Source: Rapana venosa
Lineage: Eukaryota; Mollusca; Gastropoda; Neogastropoda; Muricidae
Assembly: GCA_028751875.1 (NCBI GenBank)
Contig: CM054153.1
Span: 7,458,150-7,522,149, forward strand
Direction: 5' to 3'
DNA: 64,000 nt
Position numbers and translations under genes: made by a program. Shown in pieces: positions 11,768-23,900 of this stretch. Position 1 is the stretch's first letter, and each line of letters opens with the position of its first letter. The notes under the pieces are model-generated. The model was given only the letters and a program-made list of their open reading frames with translations, made no database searches and was not told the DNA's origin.

Positions 11768-14700
11768 GTCAGGATCACTGTGTGAACTGTCCCTAACAGG
11801 TTTTTATAACAATTTTGTTAGTGTGTTATTTTATTTATCTTTTCTTCTTGCCTGAAAAGTTGCCCCATTCTGATGTTGGTGCAATGTTCTTTGATACAGA
11901 GGCAAATTGAAACCTGTTTAGTATTTCTTTTTGTTTTTTGTAATAATTGTGGGTTTTGTGATTTTTTTATCAAGTGAATTGCATATCTAGGCTTGGTAAC
12001 AACCTTTCTTTTTTTTTTTTCATTCTGTTTTAGTTTTGTCATCATCAAGAGTAGGTTTATGTTTAGTTTGCTTTTGTTGGTGGTGTTACTGGGGTGTTTT
12101 TTGGCAGGTTCGTTTTGTTGGGTTTAAAAAAAAAAAACTTCTCAAATGCAGCCAATATTTTGTGAAAAATAAATGTGAGATGACTCTACACTTTTTTAAG
12201 TGCATGTGCATTTTTGATGCTTTGGGACCCCATCCCCCCGAAACAAAAGAACAGAGATAATACGGAAAGTACATTTTTCAGATTTATGCAAGGTATAAAT
12301 CCATTGTGGCATGTTACGGGACCTTGAAAACTACTTTTCCTTTGGAAAGATTAGAAAATATTTCTTTTCGTAAGCTTGTGTACGTTGTTGCCACTCTGCC
12401 ATAATTGATCACTAGATGTTAGTGCGGCTGGTTAGCAGTTAGCCAAGGCATTCTGAAATAAAATTGTTGGACCAGTGCCCAACTAACTTTATCAAATCTA
12501 GTTACAACTATTTGTATCTGGGTCTGTCTGGTGGATATGCTTGTGTGTTTTGGAGTGGGTGGGTGGGTGGGTGCACATGATGTGTATTAGGAATGCCGAT
12601 GACAGAAACCAGCATCACTGGTGGTTGTATTGTGTGTGTGATGACTGTTTGAGACTGATGGCCTGTTGTGCTTGGTGTGTGTGTGTGTGTGTGCTGCAGG
12701 AGGAGCAGATAGCGCAGCTGCAGGCCTTTGTGTCGGCGCAGTGTGACTACCACCGCCAGGCCATGGAGACCCTGGCCACACTGCTGGACACCCTGGAGAT
12801 CAAGTCAGTCTGTCGTCTGTCCTCAGACACTGCACTGTCGACTGTTCTGTACTGTGCTATTACTGCTTTCAGTGCTCAGTCACCATGTATCTGTCATACC
12901 TCTGTAGGCCTGGTATACATACATATATATATATATATGTACTGAAGCTGAGCTACCTTAGCTGCTTCTGTCAGTTCTTTCACTAGGAATATCTTCAGTT
13001 GTGATTGAGGATAGGGTGAAGGATTGAACAGGAGTTGATTCTGAGATAGGTGGAGAAGTGGTTTAGAGGAAACACACCTGTAGACCTGGAAAGAGGGAAA
13101 TGGCAGGTAGGATTCCTTTCTGAACCTGACTTTTTTCCCCATCACTATTGAGGTCTTGGTGCTGCAGCTAGTCTTTAAGAGAGACTGAGATCCTCCATGC
13201 AACATGCATTTAGCACATGTAAAAGACCCCTTGGCAAAATTCTGCAGAAAAACACCATTCTTCTAGGGAAACAAATGCAAAACAATGAACAAATATTGAG
13301 AAAAAAAAGATAGTGCAGTTCTTGTGACTCAGTAGTCCATCTCCCAGGGCAGAGCAGCCCACATTTCACACAGAGAAAGCTGGTGTGACTGAAAGGGCTA
13401 TGCAACTTTTCATAGAAGTGCAGAAAGTCCCTCAGTGTTCAGTTGCCCAGGCTGGGGAATCGTGTGTGACAGGGTTTTTTTCTTCCTCCATATTACCTGT
13501 ACTGATGTTGTTTTGTGAAAAAAGAGTTGCCATAATTTGTTTTCCTGGGTAAAGATTTTTCTGCACTGCATTTTATTTTTTTTTAAACATTGAAAATATG
13601 CATCATTTTCACATCTGTACATGAAGTGTAGTTCTGATAGAGCGTGCTTTATTTGGTAGAATGGCAAGGAAAAGAGTTGACTGTACCTTTTGACTGTTGC
13701 ACACATGATTATTGAAGGGAGAAACTCTCCCCGAGCTATTATCAGACATATACATCCGTAGTGACATAGAATTTGTGTGTTACTAAAGATTGATTTAGAT
13801 TGTTTTCTGTATGTAGTTCAGGCTTGCAAACTTTATTTGGTTTTAGTTAAAACACGTTAAATGTTAAAAAAGAAAAAGTGCCAGTGCTAAAAGAGTAGGT
13901 TGTTCTTAAAGTACCTATATGCTCCAAAGAGGTTGGTTGTTTCCAGTGTTATTTTGAGGCCAAAACTGTGGCTTTTCAGGTAGAAGAAAACTATATAAAG
14001 AGCTGTACATATGCTTGCTAGAGACTAGAATTTCAGTTTAGCCCACAAATGAATTTCTTGTCTAACTGATCGTTGGCATCACAGTCACTTTGATGTGTGT
14101 TCAGGAAATCTGAAGCTTCCGCCAAACCTCGCACAGAGCACATACCCAAGAGAGTGAGCTCCTTCCGGCGCAGCGAGTCTCCATCCTCGCTGAAGGACAT
14201 GGATGCCTCCGACTTTGGCACATCGGGTAGTTACTCTTTTAACAACGGTCCCCCTCCAGCTTACAGCCAAGCAGGTATGCATGCGGCTTAAAGCACCTCG
14301 CGCTTGCCTGTTTAGTTGGTTGAGTTCATTGGCCACCTCCTCTTTTGTTTCTATGGGAAAGCTCTGGTAGTTAACAGATCTTATCAAGATATTCAGAAAA
14401 ACAGTGGAAAGATTCAACTGGTTGTTGTTGTTTTTTTTGGTTGTCTGTCTAGTCTAGCTGTACTAGAGTTAAATATGTAACACATCTTTATGGTACTGTT
14501 TAACATTGGAGAAGGAAAGAATATTATGAACTCTTTTTATTTCTGATTTTGAAAAATACTCTCTACAGGTTTTCAGTTTGTATGATGCAGCAATAGAGTT
14601 TCAGTCTTTAAAAAAAAAAAAAGGGGAAAGAAAAATGAAGACAGGGCAGGAAATGTGTTCATGCTTGATGGTCTTGTAAAATCTGTTTAGAAGAAGATAG

Positions 14701-17700
14701 CCAAAGACCAAGTGACTGATGGCCAAAGTATCCAATGCCCTTCATCAAACTATGACCCCTCTAAAAAGCGCTCTGTGGCATTTGTTTGTTGAATGAAAGT
14801 AGCAATGTTTGGATTGAGACTGATTGGTGATTGTGATGATTCATTTATTGTTGTCTTTGCTGTTATTCCTTTCTTGTATTTTTGTGTGACAAACAGATGG
14901 TAATGATAAGGAGAAAGACAAAACAGATGCTGCTGGTGAGAACTCCGATCATAGCCCATTTGTAATCATTTTATTATCCTTCTCAAAGGCATTGAAAAAA
15001 TCTGATGCAAAAGAACTGAAAAAACCGCTCTGCATGTGTTGCATTTGTCATGTGTAAGATGAAAGGTGTATATATACATTACTTCCTTGCATTATGAATT
15101 TCAGCAATATGTATCTGTATGTCATGTTTTTACTTCCTTTTTTGTACTATGAATTAATGTAATATTCATATCTGTTGCCCCCTCCCCCTTTGAAGTCACA
15201 TAATTGGTGTATCTTTTTTATTTCTTTCTTACATTGAGTTGATGTCATCTTAGTGTTGAGTATGCACCATTGATCTTTGGCTTTGTATTGATGCACAGAA
15301 CAGTTGACAACGCCTCTCCATCTGGCATGTTGTTGTTTGTTCACTGAGCATGTGTTGTACGAGTGTACAGTCCTGTTAACTTCATCCCTTCACTTCACCT
15401 TCAATTTTCATGTCTTGTAATCAGCAAAGGTATTTTTTGATTTTCAGTCATGTTTTTATTTTTATCATTTTTTCAGCGCTGTAAGGTATCAGTTTTGTGC
15501 TCAGTTCTTCCTTCTTTGGGCAGTTATAATGGTCTGTAGTCTCTGTTTAATGGGAGAATAGGACAAGCAAAGAGAGGAAAAAGAGAATTCAAGAAACCAT
15601 CATCTGTCCTTTGCTGAAACATAAGTGTATAATTCTGTGCTGGGTATGTTACATTACATACTGCAGTATGTCATTGCAGCTGAGTGATTCAAGTTTTACA
15701 GCCATGATTGGTTGGGGTGGTGGGGGCGGGCATCAGCAGACTAATATGTCAACTTGGCTGCCAAAATAGGCAGGGCAGTTCAGGTCAGTTCATCAATTTT
15801 CCCACTCCATTCAGAACTTTCCATTTAGAAATAACTTTCCATTTTGGAACTTGGTGATGATATAAGCCCACTCTGAAAACTGGTAAGAAACATCTTGCAA
15901 GAATGCAGCTCAGAAAGTCTTTCCTGTGAATGTTACGTTTCCTGTCCTTTGCAAATGTAGCCTCTTCTCTCAGTTGACTTTGACTGATTTGGAAAGTCAA
16001 AAATCTTGTGCTAGTTTGTGCTGATCTGATCTTAGTTGGCTGCAATGGGCACTGATGGTATTTTTCATGTTATCAGTATGAGCAGTGAGTGATAAAAGGG
16101 CTTAGATCTGACATGGACAAAACAGGTCTTTTTTTTTGTTGTACAAGCCATCAGGGATCCCCAGCTTGGGAGAAAACATTACATTTGGTTCATCGGTTTT
16201 GCTTTCCTTCCACCATTTTGTTTTCAGATTTGAAATACTTAAGCTACCATGGGGATTTTTTTCATAGAATTAGGCCGCCCTTTGTTTTGTTTTATTGACT
16301 TTATTGTGGGTCTTGGGGTTTTTTTTGGTTTTTTTTTTAAAGCAAACTTGGTGACATTTTCATACTTTGGCCACCCTTTGTTTGTTTTATTTTGGGTTTG
16401 GGGGTTGGTTTGTGATTGGGTTTTTGTTTGTGTTGGGTGGGGTTTTTTTAAATTTGAGCTTAGGTTTTGGTTTTTGGTTGGGTTTTGTTATTGTTTGTTG
16501 TAGAAGCATTCTTTATTATTTTGACACATTTTTGTTGCCCTATTAACACCTTTATCCTTCCCCCATATTTTACCTTGTGGAGCACTGTAGCTGTTGCATG
16601 AGACCAATACAAGTGTAAGGGAAAGAACTGCCTCATCTTTTGAACATGGAGACAGGAACATTTCAGTGTCTGTGTTAGATACCTGTGTGTGTTAAACTAC
16701 AAACTTGTATTGTTAGATACGGGTGTGTTGGTGTGGAGATGTTTGACATTTTGGTTGTATGTTGGATATGAAGTGGCTCACTTTGCCAGAATGTTGTCAT
16801 GTTTAGATCTTTAAAGCATGGCACCTCCCAGTGCACAGGACCAGTGCAGGCAATATGCATGTGCAGAGTAGAGTAGTTGGCAGGAATTTATTGTTTTCAG
16901 ATAATAAGAAATCACTACATGTTGGTTTAAAATTTTTCTGAATTAGTTAACTTTTTTGATATATTAATCAGTCTATTAAGTTGTCAGCATTGGCAAGATT
17001 TTTTTTTAAACCCAAGCGCGTCTTACACACTTTTGGCTTTTTGTTACTTTTTTTTTATCTTTAAAATATTTTTTTTAAATTGTGGAGCAGACTTTGCTCT
17101 TGCATTCAAGGTGATGTTCCTACCTTTATTCTAGACTGAAGGAAAAGGAAGATGAAGTCAATTCAAGGGAAAGAAAAATTAGGTCAGTTGTAGGAGACTT
17201 GAACATTTCTAATGATGACCTAGGATACTACAGCATTTCAAGTGAGCATTCCTGGGAGTATCATTTCCCCACCTTCTGGAAATTCTTAGTTCACATTCTC
17301 TGTGTCTCTTTTTATTCACTCTGTCTTTCTGTTGCTGTTGGGTTGTTTTTTTTTGGGGGGGTAGGGTGGGTGGGAGGGATATGGTAATTGATTGAATTTA
17401 CTTCCACTTCTTTTCTAACCTACAGTATGTGAATTGTCATGTGATGTTCAGTTATTTGTGCATGTTTTGGAATGTTATGTACCATGCTGGTGATAGTGTA
17501 CATTTGCAGATTTCCTGTGTAGGGAAAAAGACATGGTGAAAGTCCATCATACTATGGGGTGTGTCCAGCTCCCTATTTTTCAGCTTTCCTCCGTGTTTCT
17601 TGCCCTGGCATAGCTCTGAGTGGTTAGCTAGGATATAAACCAGGATAAACAGGATTTTCTGTCAGAAATACGGAGGCCTTTTGTAAGTCCACACTGGGGA

Positions 17701-20700
17701 TGTCACCTTAGTTTATTGGATTCAATGTGGTGTTCTGTTGTATCTAATTTTCTTGTTGTTCAATGTTTGTTCATGTTTTCAGTCCTTCAAAAGCCCAAGC
17801 AGTGGGCTTTGTTTTGTAACCAAAATAACACCACCACCACTAGCATCAGCTGGTGTCATCTTCCCTCCGTTCATTTCCATCCCTTTAAAAAAAAAAAAAA
17901 ATTTTGCGCCCCACCTTTCTTCTCTTAAAAAAAAAAATTCTGAAAAAGTGATCGCAAATAATTTACACATAGTTTTTTGAACAATGGATTTTGGTTTTGT
18001 TTTCTTTTTCTAACCCCCAGTGTCATTCTTTCATGTGGACAGTGTTAACTGTAGAAAGCATGTTATATCAAATCTGTAGCATTTAAAAGGATTAAAAAGA
18101 AAAGAAAAAATATAGAAAGTGGTTGTAGTTGCATGCGGTGGTCGTTAATGTGAAGTTGGTTTGTTTGTGTGCTGCCTGTCAGGATTTGAGGATAACTTTG
18201 ACACTTACGACCCCTTCTATGCTGGTGAGTGCCTCCCCTCTTCCTCCTCCTGTGCTGCCACTCCCCCCCCCATCCCAATCCCAAGTCCGCTAACACATCC
18301 ATGTACTTGGTGTTGTACTTCCAGCTTCGGTGTTGTGGAAACAGATGTTGTGGCACTGAAGATCAGCTTGTCTCTGCTTGTGAAACGGCTTCATTTTTAA
18401 GTAGGAAACTGTACTGTCCTGCCTCGCTCTGTGGAGAACAGCATCACGGTAGTAGTGAGTGTGGGGTGTTCTGCTGGTGATTACCAGGCAGTTTTTCACC
18501 GACGTGGCGTCGGCTTTGATTTTTGGTGTCGTTGATGGTTTGGTCAAATTCCAGGGCTTTTGCTCGTCAAGTCATTTAGGGGATGGTTTCAGTTTTGCTC
18601 TGAATGTTTAGAGTTTATTTTGCCCCCTTGTTGGGTTTTCAAAAAAATATATATTGAAGAGAGTCTTAAAAATGGGGCAGAAAACAGGATTATTGTTTTT
18701 TCTTTTTTATTCAAATTAGAAAACAAACTTGATCATTGTTTTTTCTTTTTTATTCATATCAGAGAAAACAAGACTTGATCATTGTTTGTTTTTTTATATA
18801 TTGTTTTTTTAAATTCAAATTAGATATCAAATGCATTTTTGTTGCTTTTGATTGGCAATACGGTTTTATGCATCTTTTGTCTGCAGTAATTGCTGTACAC
18901 AAGGGAAAGCTGTTAGGGTTGGCATCAGAGGCAAGACATAGTTGGCAATACCTTGTAGTGACAGATCTGGTTCTTAGCCACACACAAGTTTGTATTCAGA
19001 AAAGAATTTTTCTCTTCATATAAAAGAGTCCTTGCAGTGACTCGAAACAGATCTGGTTCTTAGCCACACACAAGTTTGTATTCAGAAAAGAATTTTTCTC
19101 TTCATATAAAAGAGTCCTTGCAGTGACTCGAAACAGATCTGGTTCTTAGCCACACACAAGTTTGTATTCAGAAAAGAATTTTTCCCTTCATATAAAACAG
19201 TCCTTGCAGTGACTCGAAACAGATCTGGTTCTTAGCCATAGTCAAGAGTTTTTATCCAGAAAAAGAATATTACACTGTATTCCCTGTTGTTATATGATAA
19301 ACTTACTTAACCTGCTAAAGTTGGCCTCTTTGCAAAAAGAATCTGTTGTAGCAGGAACCCCAGCTACTAACTCAAGTGCTCAGACTGTTCCCTTCATTTG
19401 TATACCTGTGTATGGGCTTCAGCTACTACAGAAACTCTTATAATCAGGATGTGCTGTAGCTTTGGTTGTCGTTGATATTGTTGCTCACCCCCTTCCCCCC
19501 CTTTTTTTTAAAAAAAACATCTCTCATTGTCTCTCCCTTCACATTCTTAAAGCTTTTAGTTATCAATGCTGTTGTATGTTCATCTGGCCTCAAACAGTTT
19601 TTTTCTACGGGGAAGTAGAATGCCATTTGTCTCCAGTGGCTTCACAAAGCCTTTGCTAATAAAGTGGTACAATGATAACAGTTCTGATCAGGCCAGCTCA
19701 TGCGCCTGGCTGTCATGTATGACATGGTTCTAAGCCTCAGTTGCCTGGAACTTTGTTTGGTGCAGGGTGTAAAAGAATAGTGTACACTAACATTTGTGAG
19801 GAAAAAAATTGTGCATTGATGACTAATTTAGAAGGTGAAGAGATATGGAGTCAATAGACACAATGCCTGAAAATGACTGTGTGATTGAATCCTGCACAGT
19901 TTGCGATGTGACAGATGGCAGCAACTTTACATTTAATTGGAGATAATCTTTTCTTTTTTTTTAAAAGAGGAAAAGGTTTACAGTCAATCAGTGTCTTTAA
20001 AAAAAAGTTTTATGTTTAATAGAAGTCTTTTAAACAATTAAAAAAAAATTCAGACTTGGGAAAAGGTCTAGAAAAGTCATTTAGACATCCTGGAATTTTA
20101 GGTGAATTATTTAACGCACAACACAGAATCTTTCGTGAAGATAACAAAAGTGAGGATCATCATCGCATCAGATTTATAGCATTCAGTGTGTTTAGTGCAT
20201 AATGGATATATCCTATACTGACCAAATATATGCTGGGAAATTATATTTATTTCAGTCCTTGAATAGTGGCTTTGACAGTGCATTTCATTTCATCAAAGGA
20301 AAGCAAGCAAATGAGAGACGTGCACCCAGGAGTTTATGAAGAATATACCCAGGCAGAGAGAGACCAAGGGTTAACAAAACTGAATGGCGATGGTTGGGTA
20401 TGGAGAGTTTGATGTCACATATATTGTGAAGCTTAGTATACAATATCAAAATCATAAATATATTATTGTCAGGTGTTGATATTTGTTGTTGTTTTTGAGG
20501 TGGGAGAGAAGGGGGTATTGGTTGTTCCTTTAGGAGGAGAAATGCAGTTAAGCATATGATTTACAGTGGGATGATGGCTGTCCCCGCTGTTTTAGAGGCA
20601 AAGTCACTGCACCAAGCTTTCTTGTGGATCCTTCATGTTCCATCATGTGGGATTGTGTCTTGAGTTCTTAGAGATCCTGTGGGTTGATGTTGTGCTGATT

Positions 20701-20934
20701 GATATCATTTACTGCTTTGAAGAGCAACCGACAATGCATGCGTCTTCTGAAAATTCCTCTGACTGGTTAACAAAATCAGAAAGAGAAAAAAAAGCTTTTC
20801 AGCATAATCTTGTTAACCAGTCTCACCAGCTGCTGTTTAATTAACTTGTAGTGGATCCCATGTGTTTATCAAGACTGTTCTAGTGCTCCAACTTGGAAGA
20901 GGGAGTAAAGGGAGTAGAGCCATGGCAAAACAGT

Positions 20935-20972
<38 letters not shown>

Positions 20973-23900
20973 TGTGTGCGTGTGCTTCCATGTGTGCCTG
21001 AGTGTGATTTGTCCATGCTGTTACTGCATGTGTGTCTCTGGTTCCGGATCCCCTTTCAGTGCTGTTAACTGTCAGCCAGAAATAGGAGGAGAATATGTGT
21101 ACATCATATTACATAGTTCTATACTTAACATACCTTTTTAACTAAGAAACAGGCTTCTCTGATTTTTTTTAGTTGGATCATTGTTGGTATATCTTATGTG
21201 TAGTTTGGATGGATATGGTTAACTTGTCATCCGCGCATGTATGTATGTCTTATTCACGTTTGAACACTACTGTGAGCATGGGTCCCTGCTGTGATGACTT
21301 AACTGCATGCCCTGTATCTGGAATCTTCCTCACACAGTAACAGTGTTGTTACGTTACAGCAAGTTATGCATGTCACCTAAAACTCCTTCTGTTGGTGTAC
21401 AGTACAGTGACACACATGAGGTGAGCATGTCGTCCACCTCTGTATTGAGTTCAGTCATGTTCTCCTGGTTGTAACATTCACTCATGCTTTAAAGTTTAGG
21501 CCAGACATGGTGGCTTTTTAAAAAAAAATCAAAAAACAAAACAAAAACAAGATTCGTGTTAGAATGGGATTTGAAGTAATTGATGTAGCTTGTTAGGCAT
21601 CACTCAGAACTGTGATTAAAAAAAAAAATTGTAAGTGCAAATTTCACTACAAACATTACTGGTGATTGAAATGGTTCAAATTGGCCACAAAAAAAATAAA
21701 ATAAAATAAAAGAAAAACAAAATTTTAAAAAGAGGACCAAAACTTACATCATATTTCATCTTTTTTCCTTCTGCAATCAGTTTACAGCACACTAAAGTAA
21801 CTGTTTACAGTTGGATATTATTAGGTTTTAAAACTTGAATTGTTAAATGAAAATAATTCCTGTGTTCCATTTTTGGGATAATTTGTTAGAAGTAAACCTA
21901 CAAAAACTTGATTTTTACAAGTTGCCCAATTGTGTACTTAATTAAAAAGAGCTTGTAAAGTTTGTAGTGTGCACATGTGATCATTTCAAGCTTATCTGAT
22001 TTAGGTTTGGTCATTGTAGTGCAGAAGAAAACAGGACAAGAAGTTACCTTTGTCTTCATTGAAGGTGCAGACAGCAGGTATTGTCCGTCATATGGCTGCC
22101 GTTTAGTACCTGACAAGTCACAAGTAATGAAGAACAGTGCAGTTTTTGTCAATCTGCACATTTTAATTATAAAATATACATGAAAAACAGGCTGTCCCCC
22201 CCCCCCCTCCTCCCCAACCATTTCAGTAGCAGCATTCTGACTTAGGGGATGATGTCTAAACACGACACCTGTGTGCATGTGTTTTAAAAAATGTTGTCAT
22301 CCATTCCTACTGGCACAAAATGGCCTACTCTCCTATATTGTGGAATGGGTTTTTAATGTATGTGCAAGATGTTCTGTGTGCATTCACACACAGGGCCTCA
22401 GTTTATAGTCTCATCTGAAGGGGTTTTGACATTCATTTCGATTTTCTCGTCAAACTGGGAAGAAAGGGCAAGGCTGGGAATTGAACCCAGAACCTCATGG
22501 TTTACTTGTTAGGCAGGTGAACATTTTTTAAAAATCGTTTACTCCTGACAGGTAATTTTCATGCTATTATTTTTAAAATAGGGGTACAGGTAAGAATAAA
22601 GCAGTTCTCAAACCCATTTATTTTTTTTACAATAAATACATTCACATACACTTGTGTGAACACGCATACATACAACACTTGATGATTAACATAATTATAT
22701 ATCCATGTTTGTTGAGTCATACTATGATAAAGGATCAGGACCAGCCACCTTGGCGCAGTGATTAGCGCCTTGGGTTACGGACTGGAAGGTTGTGGGTTCA
22801 AATCCCATAATAATAAGGATTTTTTTTTTTACTCTGATACCTCATACCCAGAGTGAGTGTGCTATGGGCTCATTGGGAATACTGGGACCACACAATTTAG
22901 CTTCATCCACTTACAGATGCAAGTTTGAAAGTGTTGCTCAAATTACCTGACCAACACTGCAGGTGTTTGTATCTCTTGGGCCCAGTTGATGCCAGGATAT
23001 ATTATGATAGTAAGCTTAAGAGTACAGCCCTGTCAAGTAGTCTCAAAGAATATGCACTTCCATATCAGCAGCATTACATTCATTATCATTGATCATCATG
23101 CGATAAAATTGTTAAAAGCCTCTGATTTGGTGGTCCCAGTTGATCTGGTCTCATGGTGACCTCAGATTTGGTTTCCCCATATACTTCTGTGCCTGTGGTG
23201 AGTTTGTGTCAAAGCCTTTGGGGTTGGAGGTTCACAGGAAATGGTCATTGGAGGGACAGTGTAGTGGTTGCCACCCTGAGTGAGTGACCAAGTCTTGCTC
23301 CATGACTGAGCTAATACTGCCATCAGCAGGGGGCTTAGTAGGTGGTGTCCTGCGTATGTTACTTCAGAACTGACACCACTTAACACCACCAAAGTGACCC
23401 AGCAGCAGTGCAGGGCCCCTCTGGCTGGTGGCCCCATGGCAGCCTGATATTGATGGGCTCCCTGGGGATGTGATGTAACGTGTCTGTGGCAGGGAGATTA
23501 AAATGAGTGGCATGGGGTCAAGGACAGAATGTCACAGAAGATGAGGCAGCAAGAAGAAAAAAATATCAGATCAGTACTGCTGAAGCATGGCTTCAACAGC
23601 AGGTGTACATCATATTCAAGGATGGAGTTTTCACTTGCATGCTTTTGTTGGCTGTTGTGATTTGGTGTTTTGAGCTGAACTTTTTATAGTGGTAGTAGTT
23701 TTATTTTGTCGTGAATGCTCACAATCACAGCTGTTGTAGCATTAACAGTGATGAGTTATGTTACAGATTATTGATAACATTTAGTAGACTTTCTCTCTGT
23801 AGATGAAGATTGTAGATGTATATGTCCTTTCCACAGCACTGTGACACAGACCGTAGGAAAGAGAAAGGAGAGGAGGGGGAAAAGAAAGAAGATAAAATGT

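Noticed and set aside
22751..22805. Possible tRNA gene
   Set aside because: The A and B boxes are those of a SINE head; no cloverleaf pairing is evident and a homologous repeat body follows.
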